Assembly: GCA_902596365.1 (NCBI GenBank)
Contig: CACJTT010000007.1
Location: 1-64,000 of the forward strand
Direction of reading: 5' to 3'
Length of the DNA stretch: 64,000 nt
From: an uncultured Alphaproteobacteria bacterium
GTDB lineage: Bacteria > Pseudomonadota > Alphaproteobacteria > HIMB59 > GCA-002718135
Below are positions 47,125 to 55,529 of this stretch, piece by piece. The number at the start of each line of letters is the position of its first letter. Positions within the stretch are counted from its first letter, which is position 1. Both the position numbers and the translations under genes were made by a program. The notes under the pieces are model-generated. The model was not told where the DNA came from, did no database searches, and saw nothing but the letters and a program-made list of their open reading frames with translations.

Positions 47125-48123
47125 TTAGCTAAATTCTTTTCTAATATTTTCTACAAATAAATGGACATTTTTTTCTGGAGTTTCTTTATTAATTCCATGT
47201 CCAAGACCACAAACCCAGCCATCTTTATTTTCTATAGATTTCATAAAATCTATATAAATTTTAAGTTTTTCAGTAAATTGATAAGTATCTAAAAGCATAA
47301 AATTTTCATCAAAGTTGCCTTGAACAAAACCATGTTTTGAATTTTTAAATATATTTGCAATATTTATTGATTTATCAAAACCAAATCCAGCAAAGGGGTA
47401 CTTCATACATGATATAATGTCAGATTCTTGTTTTCCTTTAGAATAATAACCAACTTTGTTTGGGAAAGTTGATGATATATCCTCAAGTAAAGTAATATAA
47501 ACTTCTTTAAAATCTTTATTTTTTAAATCATACAACCAACTATCAAATATCATTACAATTTCGGCTCCAGCATCTAATTGTAATTTAATATTTTTCTTTA
47601 ATAAAGGGACAAGGGTTGTTGTGAGAAATTCAAAATATACTGCGTTATTTTCAGCAATTAAATTATCTTTACCAAATGCATATCTGATTAAAGTCCATGG
47701 ACCACCAACAAAACCAATTAAGCTTTTTGAATTGGGTATCTTTTCTTTTGTTAATTTAATAGCATCTGATTGAAATTTCAAATGCTCAATAGCTTTTTCG
47801 ATATTATTATAATCTTTGAAATTTTCTGCACTAATATATGAATTAAATTTTGGTCCAGGATCGAATTTTAATTCAAGTCCTAGTGCCTCTAAAATAAAAA
47901 GTATGTCACTAAATAAAATAGCCACATCGAAATCAAATTCATTTATTGGTCCAAAAGCAACTTCCGCAGCAAGTTCAGGTGATTTACATAATTGCTCAAA
48001 TGTATACTTCACTTTCAAATTTTGATAATGAGAATGATATCGTCCTGCTTGTCGCATAAACCAAATTGGGGGCACATTCTGTCTTTGCTTAATAAGCGCA
48101 TTCTGAAATAAAATATTTGCCAT
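47125..48123 (-). CDS. hemE: uroporphyrinogen decarboxylase
   Basis: HemE converts uroporphyrinogen III to coproporphyrinogen III. The 332-residue protein has the signature PPIWFMRQAGRYHSHYQ with substrate-binding Arg residues, ILFSDILFILEALGLELKF, GFVGGPWTLIRYAFG and VCGLGHGINKETPEKNV. It lies one base after the hemC/D gene and five before hemH, in one minus-strand heme operon. Confidence 0.96.
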   Translation of the reverse strand: MANILFQNALIKQRQNVPPIWFMRQAGRYHSHYQNLKVKYTFEQLCKSPELAAEVAFGPINEFDFDVAILFSDILFILEALGLELKFDPGPKFNSYISAENFKDYNNIEKAIEHLKFQSDAIKLTKEKIPNSKSLIGFVGGPWTLIRYAFGKDNLIAENNAVYFEFLTTTLVPLLKKNIKLQLDAGAEIVMIFDSWLYDLKNKDFKEVYITLLEDISSTFPNKVGYYSKGKQESDIISCMKYPFAGFGFDKSINIANIFKNSKHGFVQGNFDENFMLLDTYQFTEKLKIYIDFMKSIENKDGWVCGLGHGINKETPEKNVHLFVENIRKEFS

Positions 48124-48124
48124 T

Positions 48125-49633
48125 TTATATATTTAATAACTTTTTCTTCCAACTATCATAAGATAGCTCAACAAAAAGATTTTTATCGTGACCTAATATT
48201 GAATATATTTCATTATAGGTATTTCCTGGCCCACAATAATGATATTTTTCTTTCAATTCTGGGTATTTTTTAATTGTATATTTAAAAGCTGTCGAACTCA
48301 TCCAATAAAAATATTTTTTTTCTTTTGTTTCAATATGAAAATCAAGTTTTTCAAGCTTATATGTTTCAATTCTATCAGTAATATTCGATCTTGGTGCATC
48401 TTTGTGAGTTAGTTTTATCCAAGGGAAATTTGTTAGAGATGAAATATTATTATCAAAATCTTCACCCAGACCATCAGAACTTCCATTTACCCATATACCC
48501 TTAGAGGCAAGTTGCTTCCATGTTTTTAAACCACTAGACCAAACAATATTAGCTGAATTTATTTTTGCTTGAATTGGAAGTGCACTTATACGAGATATAA
48601 ATATACATTTATTTTTTAAACTACCTATTCTGACCTCACTTTCATTAATTTGCTTTCTCTCAAAAATTTTATAGCTATCTAAACTTTCAGGATATATTTG
48701 TTTTATATTATTACAGCAGCTTTCATTTTTTTTATTAACTTTCAAATACCATTCCTCAAAATGTGTACCTTTTCCATCCTCCCCTTTTTTAGACACAACT
48801 GTTCCATGTTTATGATCTATATAAGATACACCTATTTTTTGGTGACAACCACCACCATAATTTTTCAAAATTTTTCTTTCGTTTTCAACATTTTCAAAAT
48901 CAGTTTTAAAGTTTATTTTTTTTAATAGAGAATTAAGTTTATTATCATCAAATCTTGATTCAATTGCTAAAGCTCCTTGACCAGGGGAGCAAGGATTAAT
49001 TGAGAGAGGTACAATTGTCCAAAAACATTGATCAATATAATTTTTAAGCTCTTTTTTTAATTCTTTGAATTGTGGAATATCATTTAATAATATTCTATCA
49101 ATTGCTGCTTTTGCTACTATAAAGCTATCATTTTCTGAATTATTAATAAATTTTTTAAAACGAGTTGGAATATTACCTCTTATATTTTCAAAATTTATAA
49201 TTTTGTATTTTTGTGGAAGATAATTTCTAATGAAGTTTTCTAAATTGTATTGTCTCCTAGGTGATGAACATAGAACATTAATGTTGTTATCTTTATTAAT
49301 TTTATTTTTCTTTATAAATAATATGTCTCTTTTGTCTGATCTCTTTAATGTTGAAGCAATTATTGTTTGCTTTCCAACTTCAATGGGTAAATCTTTCCAA
49401 GAATGTACTATTAAATCACATTGATTATGAATTAATTGTTCTCTTAGATCATTAGTAAAAACTCCCTCTGAAGGCATTTCTGATAGTGGAGTTACTAAAT
49501 CTTTATCACCAGAAGTACTTTTAGTAATATATTCAATCTGAGTATCTGGAAATTTAGATTTTAGGTATTCACCAAATTCATTGGCTTGAATAATAGCTAA
49601 ATCACTTTTTCTAGATAATACTCGTATTTTCAT
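48125..49633 (-). CDS. hemC: hydroxymethylbilane synthase with HemD-like C-terminal extension
   Basis: A 502-residue protein. Residues 1 to about 300 are porphobilinogen deaminase: catalytic Asp81 in HSWKDLP, Arg-rich SSPRRQ near 125, RGNIPTR near 152, GQGALAIE near 218, and the dipyrromethane Cys263 in GGGCHQKIG. These motifs are divergent from typical HemC (HSMKDVP, SLRRQ). About 190 extra residues follow, containing CIFISRISALPIQ, WVNGSSDGLGED, FYWMSSTAF and CGPGNT. Their position and size suggest uroporphyrinogen III synthase (HemD), otherwise missing from the cluster. I recall similar long HemC proteins outside alphaproteobacteria, so transfer is possible. First gene of the heme operon, divergent from hemA. 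Confidence 0.85.
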   Translation of the reverse strand: MKIRVLSRKSDLAIIQANEFGEYLKSKFPDTQIEYITKSTSGDKDLVTPLSEMPSEGVFTNDLREQLIHNQCDLIVHSWKDLPIEVGKQTIIASTLKRSDKRDILFIKKNKINKDNNINVLCSSPRRQYNLENFIRNYLPQKYKIINFENIRGNIPTRFKKFINNSENDSFIVAKAAIDRILLNDIPQFKELKKELKNYIDQCFWTIVPLSINPCSPGQGALAIESRFDDNKLNSLLKKINFKTDFENVENERKILKNYGGGCHQKIGVSYIDHKHGTVVSKKGEDGKGTHFEEWYLKVNKKNESCCNNIKQIYPESLDSYKIFERKQINESEVRIGSLKNKCIFISRISALPIQAKINSANIVWSSGLKTWKQLASKGIWVNGSSDGLGEDFDNNISSLTNFPWIKLTHKDAPRSNITDRIETYKLEKLDFHIETKEKKYFYWMSSTAFKYTIKKYPELKEKYHYCGPGNTYNEIYSILGHDKNLFVELSYDSWKKKLLNI

Positions 49634-49770
49634 GGATTATATTTTCTCACATATCACTATATAATAAATAAATAAATTGATCACTTATGAAACTTAAGAC
49701 AAAAATAGGTGTGACAATTATGCAAATAAGGTACTTGGTTTTTGAACATAAACATATACTTATATTTTAA
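49634..49770. promoter_or_regulatory. divergent hemC/D - hemA intergenic region
   Basis: This 137-base gap separates the divergent heme operons and must hold promoters for both. It is AT-rich with several TATAAT-like strings (for example CTATATAATAAAT near 49661). I find no clear FNR, Irr or RegA-type palindrome by eye. It is the second-largest gene-free gap in the window. Confidence 0.5.
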
Positions 49771-51006
49771 ATGGATTATTCAAAATTTTTTAATACAGAG
49801 TTGGAAAAATTAAAAAAAGAAGGTCTTTATCGTAATTTTAGAGAAATAGATCGTCCAATCAAGAAATTCCCTAAGGCAGATGAAATGCAAGGTGAAGAAG
49901 AGAGAGATGTTGAAGTATGGTGTTCTAATGATTACTTAAATATGAGCCAACACCCAGAAGTGGTAAATGAAACCGTTAAAACACTTTTAGAAATTGGATC
50001 AGGTTCTGGGGGAACAAGAAACATCTCTGGCACAAGCTCTTACCACACTGCTCTTGAGAAAAAATTAGCAGAAGTACACAATAAGGATAATGCACTAATA
50101 TTCGCATCTGCTTATACAGCTAATCAATCTACTTTATGGACTCTTGGGAAAAAAATTAAAAATTTAGAAATATTTTCTGATGAACTTAATCATGCATCTT
50201 TAATACAAGGTATAAAAAGTAGTGGTGCAGCTTGCCATATTTTTCAACATAATGACGTTGATCATCTTGAAAAACTTCTTAAAGATGCTGATCAGAATCA
50301 TCCTAAATTAATTGTATTTGAAAGCCTATATTCAATGGAAGGTATAAGATCTCCTATTTTAAAAATTGTTGAACTCGCAAAAAAATATAATGCAATGACT
50401 TATCTAGATGAAGTTCATTCCGTTGGTTTGTACGGTGAAAAAGGTAAAGGTATAGCTGTAGAAATGAAAGTTGATAAAGAAATTGATATTATAAATGGCA
50501 CTCTTGCAAAAGCTTACGGGCAAATGGGAGGATATATTGCAGCAAATAATGAAATAATTGATTATATTCGTAGTTTTGCCCCAGGTTTTATTTTTACCAC
50601 ATCAATATGTCCATCAATTGCCGCAGGAACAAGCAAAGCTATAGATATTGTATCCTTAGCCGATCAATTAAGGATTAAAATACATGAAAATGCCTCTACT
50701 ATAAGACAGCTACTTGAATCTATTGCTATACCTTATATCGACACGAACAGTCACATCATATCAGTTATGATTAATGATCCTTTTCTATGCAAAAAAGTAT
50801 CTGAAAAATTAATTGATGATCATGGTATTTATGCTCAACCAATTTTTTATCCTACAGTTCCAAAAGGACTTGAAAGACTTAGAATTACAGTGACACCTAA
50901 ACACAGGAAAGATCATATAGAAAGTATGATTAAGTCTCTTGATAAAGTATGGTCTGATTTAAGTTTACCAAGAAAAAATTCAAAAAAAATTAAAGTTAAC
51001 AATTAA
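49771..51006 (+). CDS. hemA: 5-aminolevulinate synthase
   Basis: ALAS condenses glycine and succinyl-CoA to 5-aminolevulinate, the Shemin route used by alphaproteobacteria and mitochondria. The 411-residue PLP enzyme has VEVWCSNDYLNMSQHP, GSGGTRNISGTSSYH, YLDEVHSVGLYGEKGKG, and the Schiff-base Lys in GTLAKAYGQMGGY, followed by FTTSICPSIAAG. The start MDYSKFFNTELEKLKKEGLYR is the usual ALAS N-terminus and separates it from 2-amino-3-ketobutyrate CoA ligase. Divergent from the other heme genes; stop shares TTAA with the convergent exporter gene. Confidence 0.95.
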   Translation: MDYSKFFNTELEKLKKEGLYRNFREIDRPIKKFPKADEMQGEEERDVEVWCSNDYLNMSQHPEVVNETVKTLLEIGSGSGGTRNISGTSSYHTALEKKLAEVHNKDNALIFASAYTANQSTLWTLGKKIKNLEIFSDELNHASLIQGIKSSGAACHIFQHNDVDHLEKLLKDADQNHPKLIVFESLYSMEGIRSPILKIVELAKKYNAMTYLDEVHSVGLYGEKGKGIAVEMKVDKEIDIINGTLAKAYGQMGGYIAANNEIIDYIRSFAPGFIFTTSICPSIAAGTSKAIDIVSLADQLRIKIHENASTIRQLLESIAIPYIDTNSHIISVMINDPFLCKKVSEKLIDDHGIYAQPIFYPTVPKGLERLRITVTPKHRKDHIESMIKSLDKVWSDLSLPRKNSKKIKVNN

Positions 51007-51905
51007 GGTAAAACTGGTTCTCTTTTTTTACTAGCTCCATAGCCATAATATATAACTGCTAAGATAATTATTCCACCTCCTAGAATAACAGTATAGCTTG
51101 GAACTTCATTTATACCAAAAATTGGGATAGATACCCATATTACGCCGCCAACACATTCCATTAAAGACAGAAAAGTCAACTCAGCTGATGGTAAATATTT
51201 TGCTCCCAAGGTGTATAAAATTAAACCTGAAGCTACGATTAGACCATGAAGTAAACTCAGGTAACTATTAATTACTGGCATGTCAGTGAAAGGTTTAAAT
51301 GATAAGCCTAAAACACAAATAGAAAAAAAAGCACAAAATAGACCTGCTAAAAAAACAGTTGTAAATTTTGGTGTCTCAGGTTTCCATCTTATTGTTACAG
51401 AATATAAAGCAAAACCTGTTGCAGAAATAAATCCTATTACAGCTCCAAGAGCACTGCCTGAAATACTATCATTATAAATCATTACACAAACTCCAATAAA
51501 TGCAATTATCATTGCAATTAAAGTAGACCTACTAAGAATTTCACCTAAAACAAAATAACCCACAACTGCTGCAATAAATGGCATAGCAGCTAACATAAAC
51601 AAAGTTACTGCGGCAGCAGTCATTGTTATTGAAAAAATAAATCCTGTAAATGCTGTAGCTAAAAATATTCCTCCAAGAAAGGATGAAACTCCAATTCTAA
51701 GAAAATTTTTATAAAAACTAATACCTTCTTTTAAAAATAAATAAATTAATAAAATAATTGAAATTGCTATTCCTCTATAAAATAAATATTGAAAAACATA
51801 GTCATGTGCATTCTCCATATATCTTACAGTTACTGCTCCAAAACTCCAAATTAAGCCTGCAAAAAAAACCAATATAAATGCACTAAAATAACTATTTGAA
51901 TTCAT
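51003..51905 (-). CDS. EamA/DMT-family transporter
   Basis: A 300-residue drug/metabolite-superfamily protein with ten hydrophobic segments in two EamA repeats (FFAGLIWSFGAVTVRYME at the first, SATGFALYSVTIRW at the second). The ATG at 51905 is preferred over the one at 51923 because an AGG-type ribosome site lies nine bases before it. Substrate unknown; such carriers often export amino acids or metabolites. It follows the pentapeptide gene. Confidence 0.88.
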   Translation of the reverse strand: MNSNSYFSAFILVFFAGLIWSFGAVTVRYMENAHDYVFQYLFYRGIAISIILLIYLFLKEGISFYKNFLRIGVSSFLGGIFLATAFTGFIFSITMTAAAVTLFMLAAMPFIAAVVGYFVLGEILSRSTLIAMIIAFIGVCVMIYNDSISGSALGAVIGFISATGFALYSVTIRWKPETPKFTTVFLAGLFCAFFSICVLGLSFKPFTDMPVINSYLSLLHGLIVASGLILYTLGAKYLPSAELTFLSLMECVGGVIWVSIPIFGINEVPSYTVILGGGIIILAVIYYGYGASKKREPVLP

Positions 51906-51947
51906 AATATTAGACCTGTGCATTAAATTTAAGAAAAAGTAAATTAT

Positions 51948-51973
51948 AAAAGAAATCTAAGAAAAGATTCTTT
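51948..51973 (-). terminator. possible terminator after the pentapeptide gene
   Basis: Just past the pentapeptide-gene stop the minus strand reads AAAGAATCT, TTTCTT, AGATTTCTTT, a short imperfect AT-rich hairpin, then TATAATTTAC. The stem has one bulge and few G-C pairs, so support is weak. Confidence 0.3.
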
Positions 51974-51974
51974 A

Positions 51975-52475
51975 CTAATTACAGGCGCCTATAGAGCCAA
52001 GAGCACATTTTTTTCCATCAACCCATATAGCGCTAGATAAATTAGCTTCATCAAAAATTGCTCCTGAAATATTAGCACCTAACAAGTTAGCTTCATATAA
52101 ATTAGCCCCTTTAAAAGAAGAGGTGAAAAGATTAGCTCCTTCAAAATTAACTTTGGCAAGATTTGCATTTTCAAAATTTGCATTATTGCAATTTGCGCCT
52201 TGTAAATTAGATGCATATAAGTTTGAGTTACTAAAATTTGCAAAAATAAAATTTCCTATAGAGAGATCAGAGTTATTTAATTGCGATTTCTCTAAATTGG
52301 CTAGAGATAAATTAACTCCTGACATCTTTGCGTTAGCCATTCCAACACCAATTAAGTCAAGGTTTTCAACAAAATTACAGTTTGTCCAATCAACTTCATT
52401 AGAAGGCTGATCATCACATCCAGCATTAACTAAACTTGATAGTAATAAAATTGATAGTAAAATCATCCATCTCAT
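51975..52475 (-). CDS. exported pentapeptide-repeat protein
   Basis: A 166-residue protein with a signal peptide (MRWMILLSILLLSSLVNA). The mature part opens with CDDQPSNEVDWTNC and then runs as pentapeptide repeats of the A(N/D)LxX type for about 100 residues (for example GANCNNANFENANLAKVNFE), forming a right-handed quadrilateral beta helix. Two Cys near each end may form disulfides. The ATG at 52475 is used, as the more upstream frame opens only with TTG. Function unknown; likely a periplasmic binding surface. It follows the OmpA-type gene. Confidence 0.85.
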   Translation of the reverse strand: MRWMILLSILLLSSLVNAGCDDQPSNEVDWTNCNFVENLDLIGVGMANAKMSGVNLSLANLEKSQLNNSDLSIGNFIFANFSNSNLYASNLQGANCNNANFENANLAKVNFEGANLFTSSFKGANLYEANLLGANISGAIFDEANLSSAIWVDGKKCALGSIGACN

Positions 52476-52515
52476 AAACAATAATTAAGAAAACTTTATG
52501 TTTAATTTAAGGCAA

Positions 52516-54429
52516 CTACCTTGAGGTAAGTTTTAATTCAATTCTTCTATTTTGCTGATAATCTTCTATAGTTTCCCCATCACTAATAGGATAAAATTCT
52601 CCATATCCAGCAGCAGCAAGTCTTCTTGGAGGAAAGCCAATCTCGAGTAATAATTTCAAGACCGAATTAGCTCGAGCACTTGATAATTCCCAGTTAGAAG
52701 GAAATTGTATTGTATTAATTGGCCTTTTATCAGTATGTCCCTCTACTTGAATTATCCAATCAATATCTGTGGGGATTTCATTTGTGGTCTCCATCAATGT
52801 CATAGCAATTTGTTTTAACTTTGCTTTTCCATTTTCCTGTAAATCAGCAGAAGCAGAATCAAATAATAATTCTGATTCAAAAATAAATCTATCACCAACA
52901 ACTTTAATATCATCTCTTTCACCTAATAAAGATTGTAGTTTTCCAAAAAATTCTGAACGGTATTTTTGAAGTTCAAATATTTTTGATGTTAGTGCTTTAT
53001 TTAACCTTTCACCAAGAATTTCAATTTCTAAATTCTTAGATGCAGTTTCTATCTCACTTGACTCAAGAGCTCTATTTAAAGTTAGAATTTCAATTTTTAA
53101 ATTTTCAATTTCATTTGATAAAATAGAAATCTGTTCAAATGTTTGCGATGCTTCAATTTGCATGTCCTCAATTTGATTACTAGAAATCTCATTCTCCATA
53201 GTTCTAGCATTTTCAACATTTACTATATCTCTTTTTAATATTACTATTTCTAATTCCTGTTCCATTCTTTTTTCATCAGAAATTGAAAGTACATTGTTTA
53301 ATTCAATTATCTTACCTCTCAAATCAAAAATTGTATTGTCTTTATTTATTAAATTTTGATTTAGTGTTGCTAATTCTTGATTCTTAAATCTTATTGCCTG
53401 TAATTGCTCTTGTAATGTTGCATCTTTTAATCCCAAGCTATCATTTATTTCCAATAAATCATTCATAAGATTTTGATATTGATTTATTTGATTTTGCAAT
53501 TCCTCATCTCGAAGCGATAATTCTAAATTCGTTTGCTCTAACATACTTAAAGTTTCCTGAGTTTCTTTTTGAGAATTTAGTAAATCTTTATTTAAATCTA
53601 TAAGTTCTTGATTTTTATTTTTAATCGCTTCTAACTGCTCAACAATACCACCATCATCTAAACCTAAACTTTGATTTATAGCAACTAGATTTTCATTCTT
53701 TATATTTAATTCATTGATTTTCAAAGTAAGAGTATTTTCACTAATTTCTAGTTTTTTATTTGTTTCATCAAGCTGGTTATTAAGTGTTTTAAGATTTTCA
53801 TTAGATATGTTTAATTCATTAACTTTTTCATTTAAATTTGTTTCACTTATTGCAAGTTTCTTATTTGTTTCATCTAGTTTTGTATTAAGTGTTTTTAATT
53901 GATTTATACGAGTAGCTAAAGCTTTATTAATTTTTTCACCCAATCCTTCTGTATCTAATATGGCACTATCTAACCCCTCATAAACTTCAAGAGCTTTTGC
54001 AACAATTCGCAATTCACTTAAAAGTTCAGTAATTTGAGTAGATAGAGCAAGTATATTTTGTTCTTGCACAAATATTGCTGTACTTTTTTTAGCAAGATCT
54101 TTTTGTAAACCTTCTGCAATCAATTCTTGCTTTTTCAAATCTGTTTGAACATCACTTAATTGTGACTCTGTTTTAGACAAAGTTTTAAGAGCTTCTTTTT
54201 TTTCTGTAACTTCAGATTGAAGAATTTTTGATAATTCACTAATTTGTATTCTTAATTCTTGCAATGCCTTATCTCTCCCTGAAATAGCATCACTCAAATA
54301 AATTTGGGAAACTGTAAAAACCATTAGTACAAAGATAATAACTATTAACAATGTAGCTAAAACATCTACAAATCCTGGCCAAATATTAGTTGATTCACCA
54401 AGTCTATTTCTTAAAGACCTAGGTGCCAT
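52516..54429 (-). CDS. OmpA/MotB-family protein with very long coiled coil
   Basis: A 637-residue protein. Residues 17-43 form a transmembrane segment preceded by NIWPGFVDVLATLL, a MotB/ExbD-like plug pattern with one Asp (D22). Residues about 50-490 are nearly continuous coiled coil, with internal repeats at 178-207/213-242 and 252-283/329-360. Residues about 505-637 are an OmpA peptidoglycan-binding domain (DSASADLQENGKAKL, VEGHTDKRPI, WELSSARANSVLKLL). It pairs with the MotA/TolQ-type gene two bases upstream as a non-flagellar stator-like complex in the cell envelope. Confidence 0.9.
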   Translation of the reverse strand: MAPRSLRNRLGESTNIWPGFVDVLATLLIVIIFVLMVFTVSQIYLSDAISGRDKALQELRIQISELSKILQSEVTEKKEALKTLSKTESQLSDVQTDLKKQELIAEGLQKDLAKKSTAIFVQEQNILALSTQITELLSELRIVAKALEVYEGLDSAILDTEGLGEKINKALATRINQLKTLNTKLDETNKKLAISETNLNEKVNELNISNENLKTLNNQLDETNKKLEISENTLTLKINELNIKNENLVAINQSLGLDDGGIVEQLEAIKNKNQELIDLNKDLLNSQKETQETLSMLEQTNLELSLRDEELQNQINQYQNLMNDLLEINDSLGLKDATLQEQLQAIRFKNQELATLNQNLINKDNTIFDLRGKIIELNNVLSISDEKRMEQELEIVILKRDIVNVENARTMENEISSNQIEDMQIEASQTFEQISILSNEIENLKIEILTLNRALESSEIETASKNLEIEILGERLNKALTSKIFELQKYRSEFFGKLQSLLGERDDIKVVGDRFIFESELLFDSASADLQENGKAKLKQIAMTLMETTNEIPTDIDWIIQVEGHTDKRPINTIQFPSNWELSSARANSVLKLLLEIGFPPRRLAAAGYGEFYPISDGETIEDYQQNRRIELKLTSR

Positions 54430-54431
54430 TA

Positions 54432-55472
54432 TTATTTTTTATTTTTAGTATTTAATTCTTTAATACTCTGATTCAAATCTGCAAATATTTTTCTTGTAGA
54501 ACTATCTAAAAAACCTTGATCATTAATTTTATTTATCAACTGCAAAATACTAGATTGAGTATTCAATTGAGTTGATAAAAAATTAGATAGTTTTTCATCT
54601 ATTCCCGCAGAATGATTATTAACATTTTTAATTTGCTCATTTAACATACTTAAATTACTATTAATCTCGTTTTGATTTTCAGAAGTTTTTTTTAAAGAAT
54701 AAACAATACTGTCTAAATTATCATAAATTTTTTGAAGTGCATGTTTATCCATATTATCAGAAGGTGATGAATTGAGTAAATCTGGAATAGAGTTTTTCTC
54801 CAATATTTTTTCAAAAAATAAACTAAACTTATTTTGTGCTTGCCCAAGATTTATATCCATAAAACCAAGAATTAATGATCCAGCTAATCCAAGTAATGAA
54901 CTACTAAATGCTATACTCATTCCTTGTAAAGGTGCATTTAAACCGTCTTTTAAAGAATTAAAAAAACCAGCAACATTTGTGTCATCAATTCCAAGACCAC
55001 TTATAACATCGCCAACCGAACCTATTGTCTTTAATAATCCCCAGAAGGTTCCAAGTAATCCTAAAAAAACTAATAAACCAACTAAGTACCTTGAAGTTTC
55101 TCTAACGCTTGATAATGACATATCAGAATTTTCAATTAACCTATTAATTACAGAACTTTTAAAAACAAATCTTCCTTCTACCTGTTTAAGATCACTAGAA
55201 ATATTTTTTAAAGTACCATTATTATTAAGGAAAGATTTTGGGGATTTATTTATTTCAAAATTTGACAAAGCTACATAATCTGTATTTAGCCCAAAAAGCT
55301 TTGTTAAATTAAAAATAATACCAATAGCTAAAGCTGCTAAAATTATTAAATTTATAAATATATTTGATAAAAAAGCATTTTGAAGAACAGGATAAAGAAG
55401 AACAACAATAATAAATACTATAGCTAAGAACAGTCCTACTCTTAATAAATTTTGGTTCAAGCTTTTTGGCAT
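54432..55472 (-). CDS. MotA/TolQ/ExbB-type channel protein
   Basis: A 346-residue inner-membrane protein with two N-terminal hydrophobic segments (about 14-34 and 38-56), a cytoplasmic stretch, then TM3 near SRYLVGLLVFLGLLGTFWGLL and TM4 near LQGMSIAFSSSLLGLAGSL, the MotA/ExbB core. The C-terminal 120 residues are helical. It would form a proton channel with the following OmpA/MotB-like protein. Known members of this non-motility class are common in alphaproteobacteria, but their role is not firmly set. No flagellar gene is present here. Confidence 0.88.
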   Translation of the reverse strand: MPKSLNQNLLRVGLFLAIVFIIVVLLYPVLQNAFLSNIFINLIILAALAIGIIFNLTKLFGLNTDYVALSNFEINKSPKSFLNNNGTLKNISSDLKQVEGRFVFKSSVINRLIENSDMSLSSVRETSRYLVGLLVFLGLLGTFWGLLKTIGSVGDVISGLGIDDTNVAGFFNSLKDGLNAPLQGMSIAFSSSLLGLAGSLILGFMDINLGQAQNKFSLFFEKILEKNSIPDLLNSSPSDNMDKHALQKIYDNLDSIVYSLKKTSENQNEINSNLSMLNEQIKNVNNHSAGIDEKLSNFLSTQLNTQSSILQLINKINDQGFLDSSTRKIFADLNQSIKELNTKNKK

Positions 55473-55529
55473 AAAATAGTAGCTAGTTAGTATATGTTTT
55501 TAATAAGTATTTTATACATCTAAATTATA

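Noticed and set aside
49771-51006. 2-amino-3-ketobutyrate CoA ligase instead of ALAS
   Set aside because: The N-terminus, the length and the divergent heme operon all favour 5-aminolevulinate synthase.
54772-55278. 168-codon plus-strand frame opposite the MotA-type gene
   Set aside because: It is antisense to a well-supported membrane-protein gene and its composition looks like a complement of hydrophobic codons.
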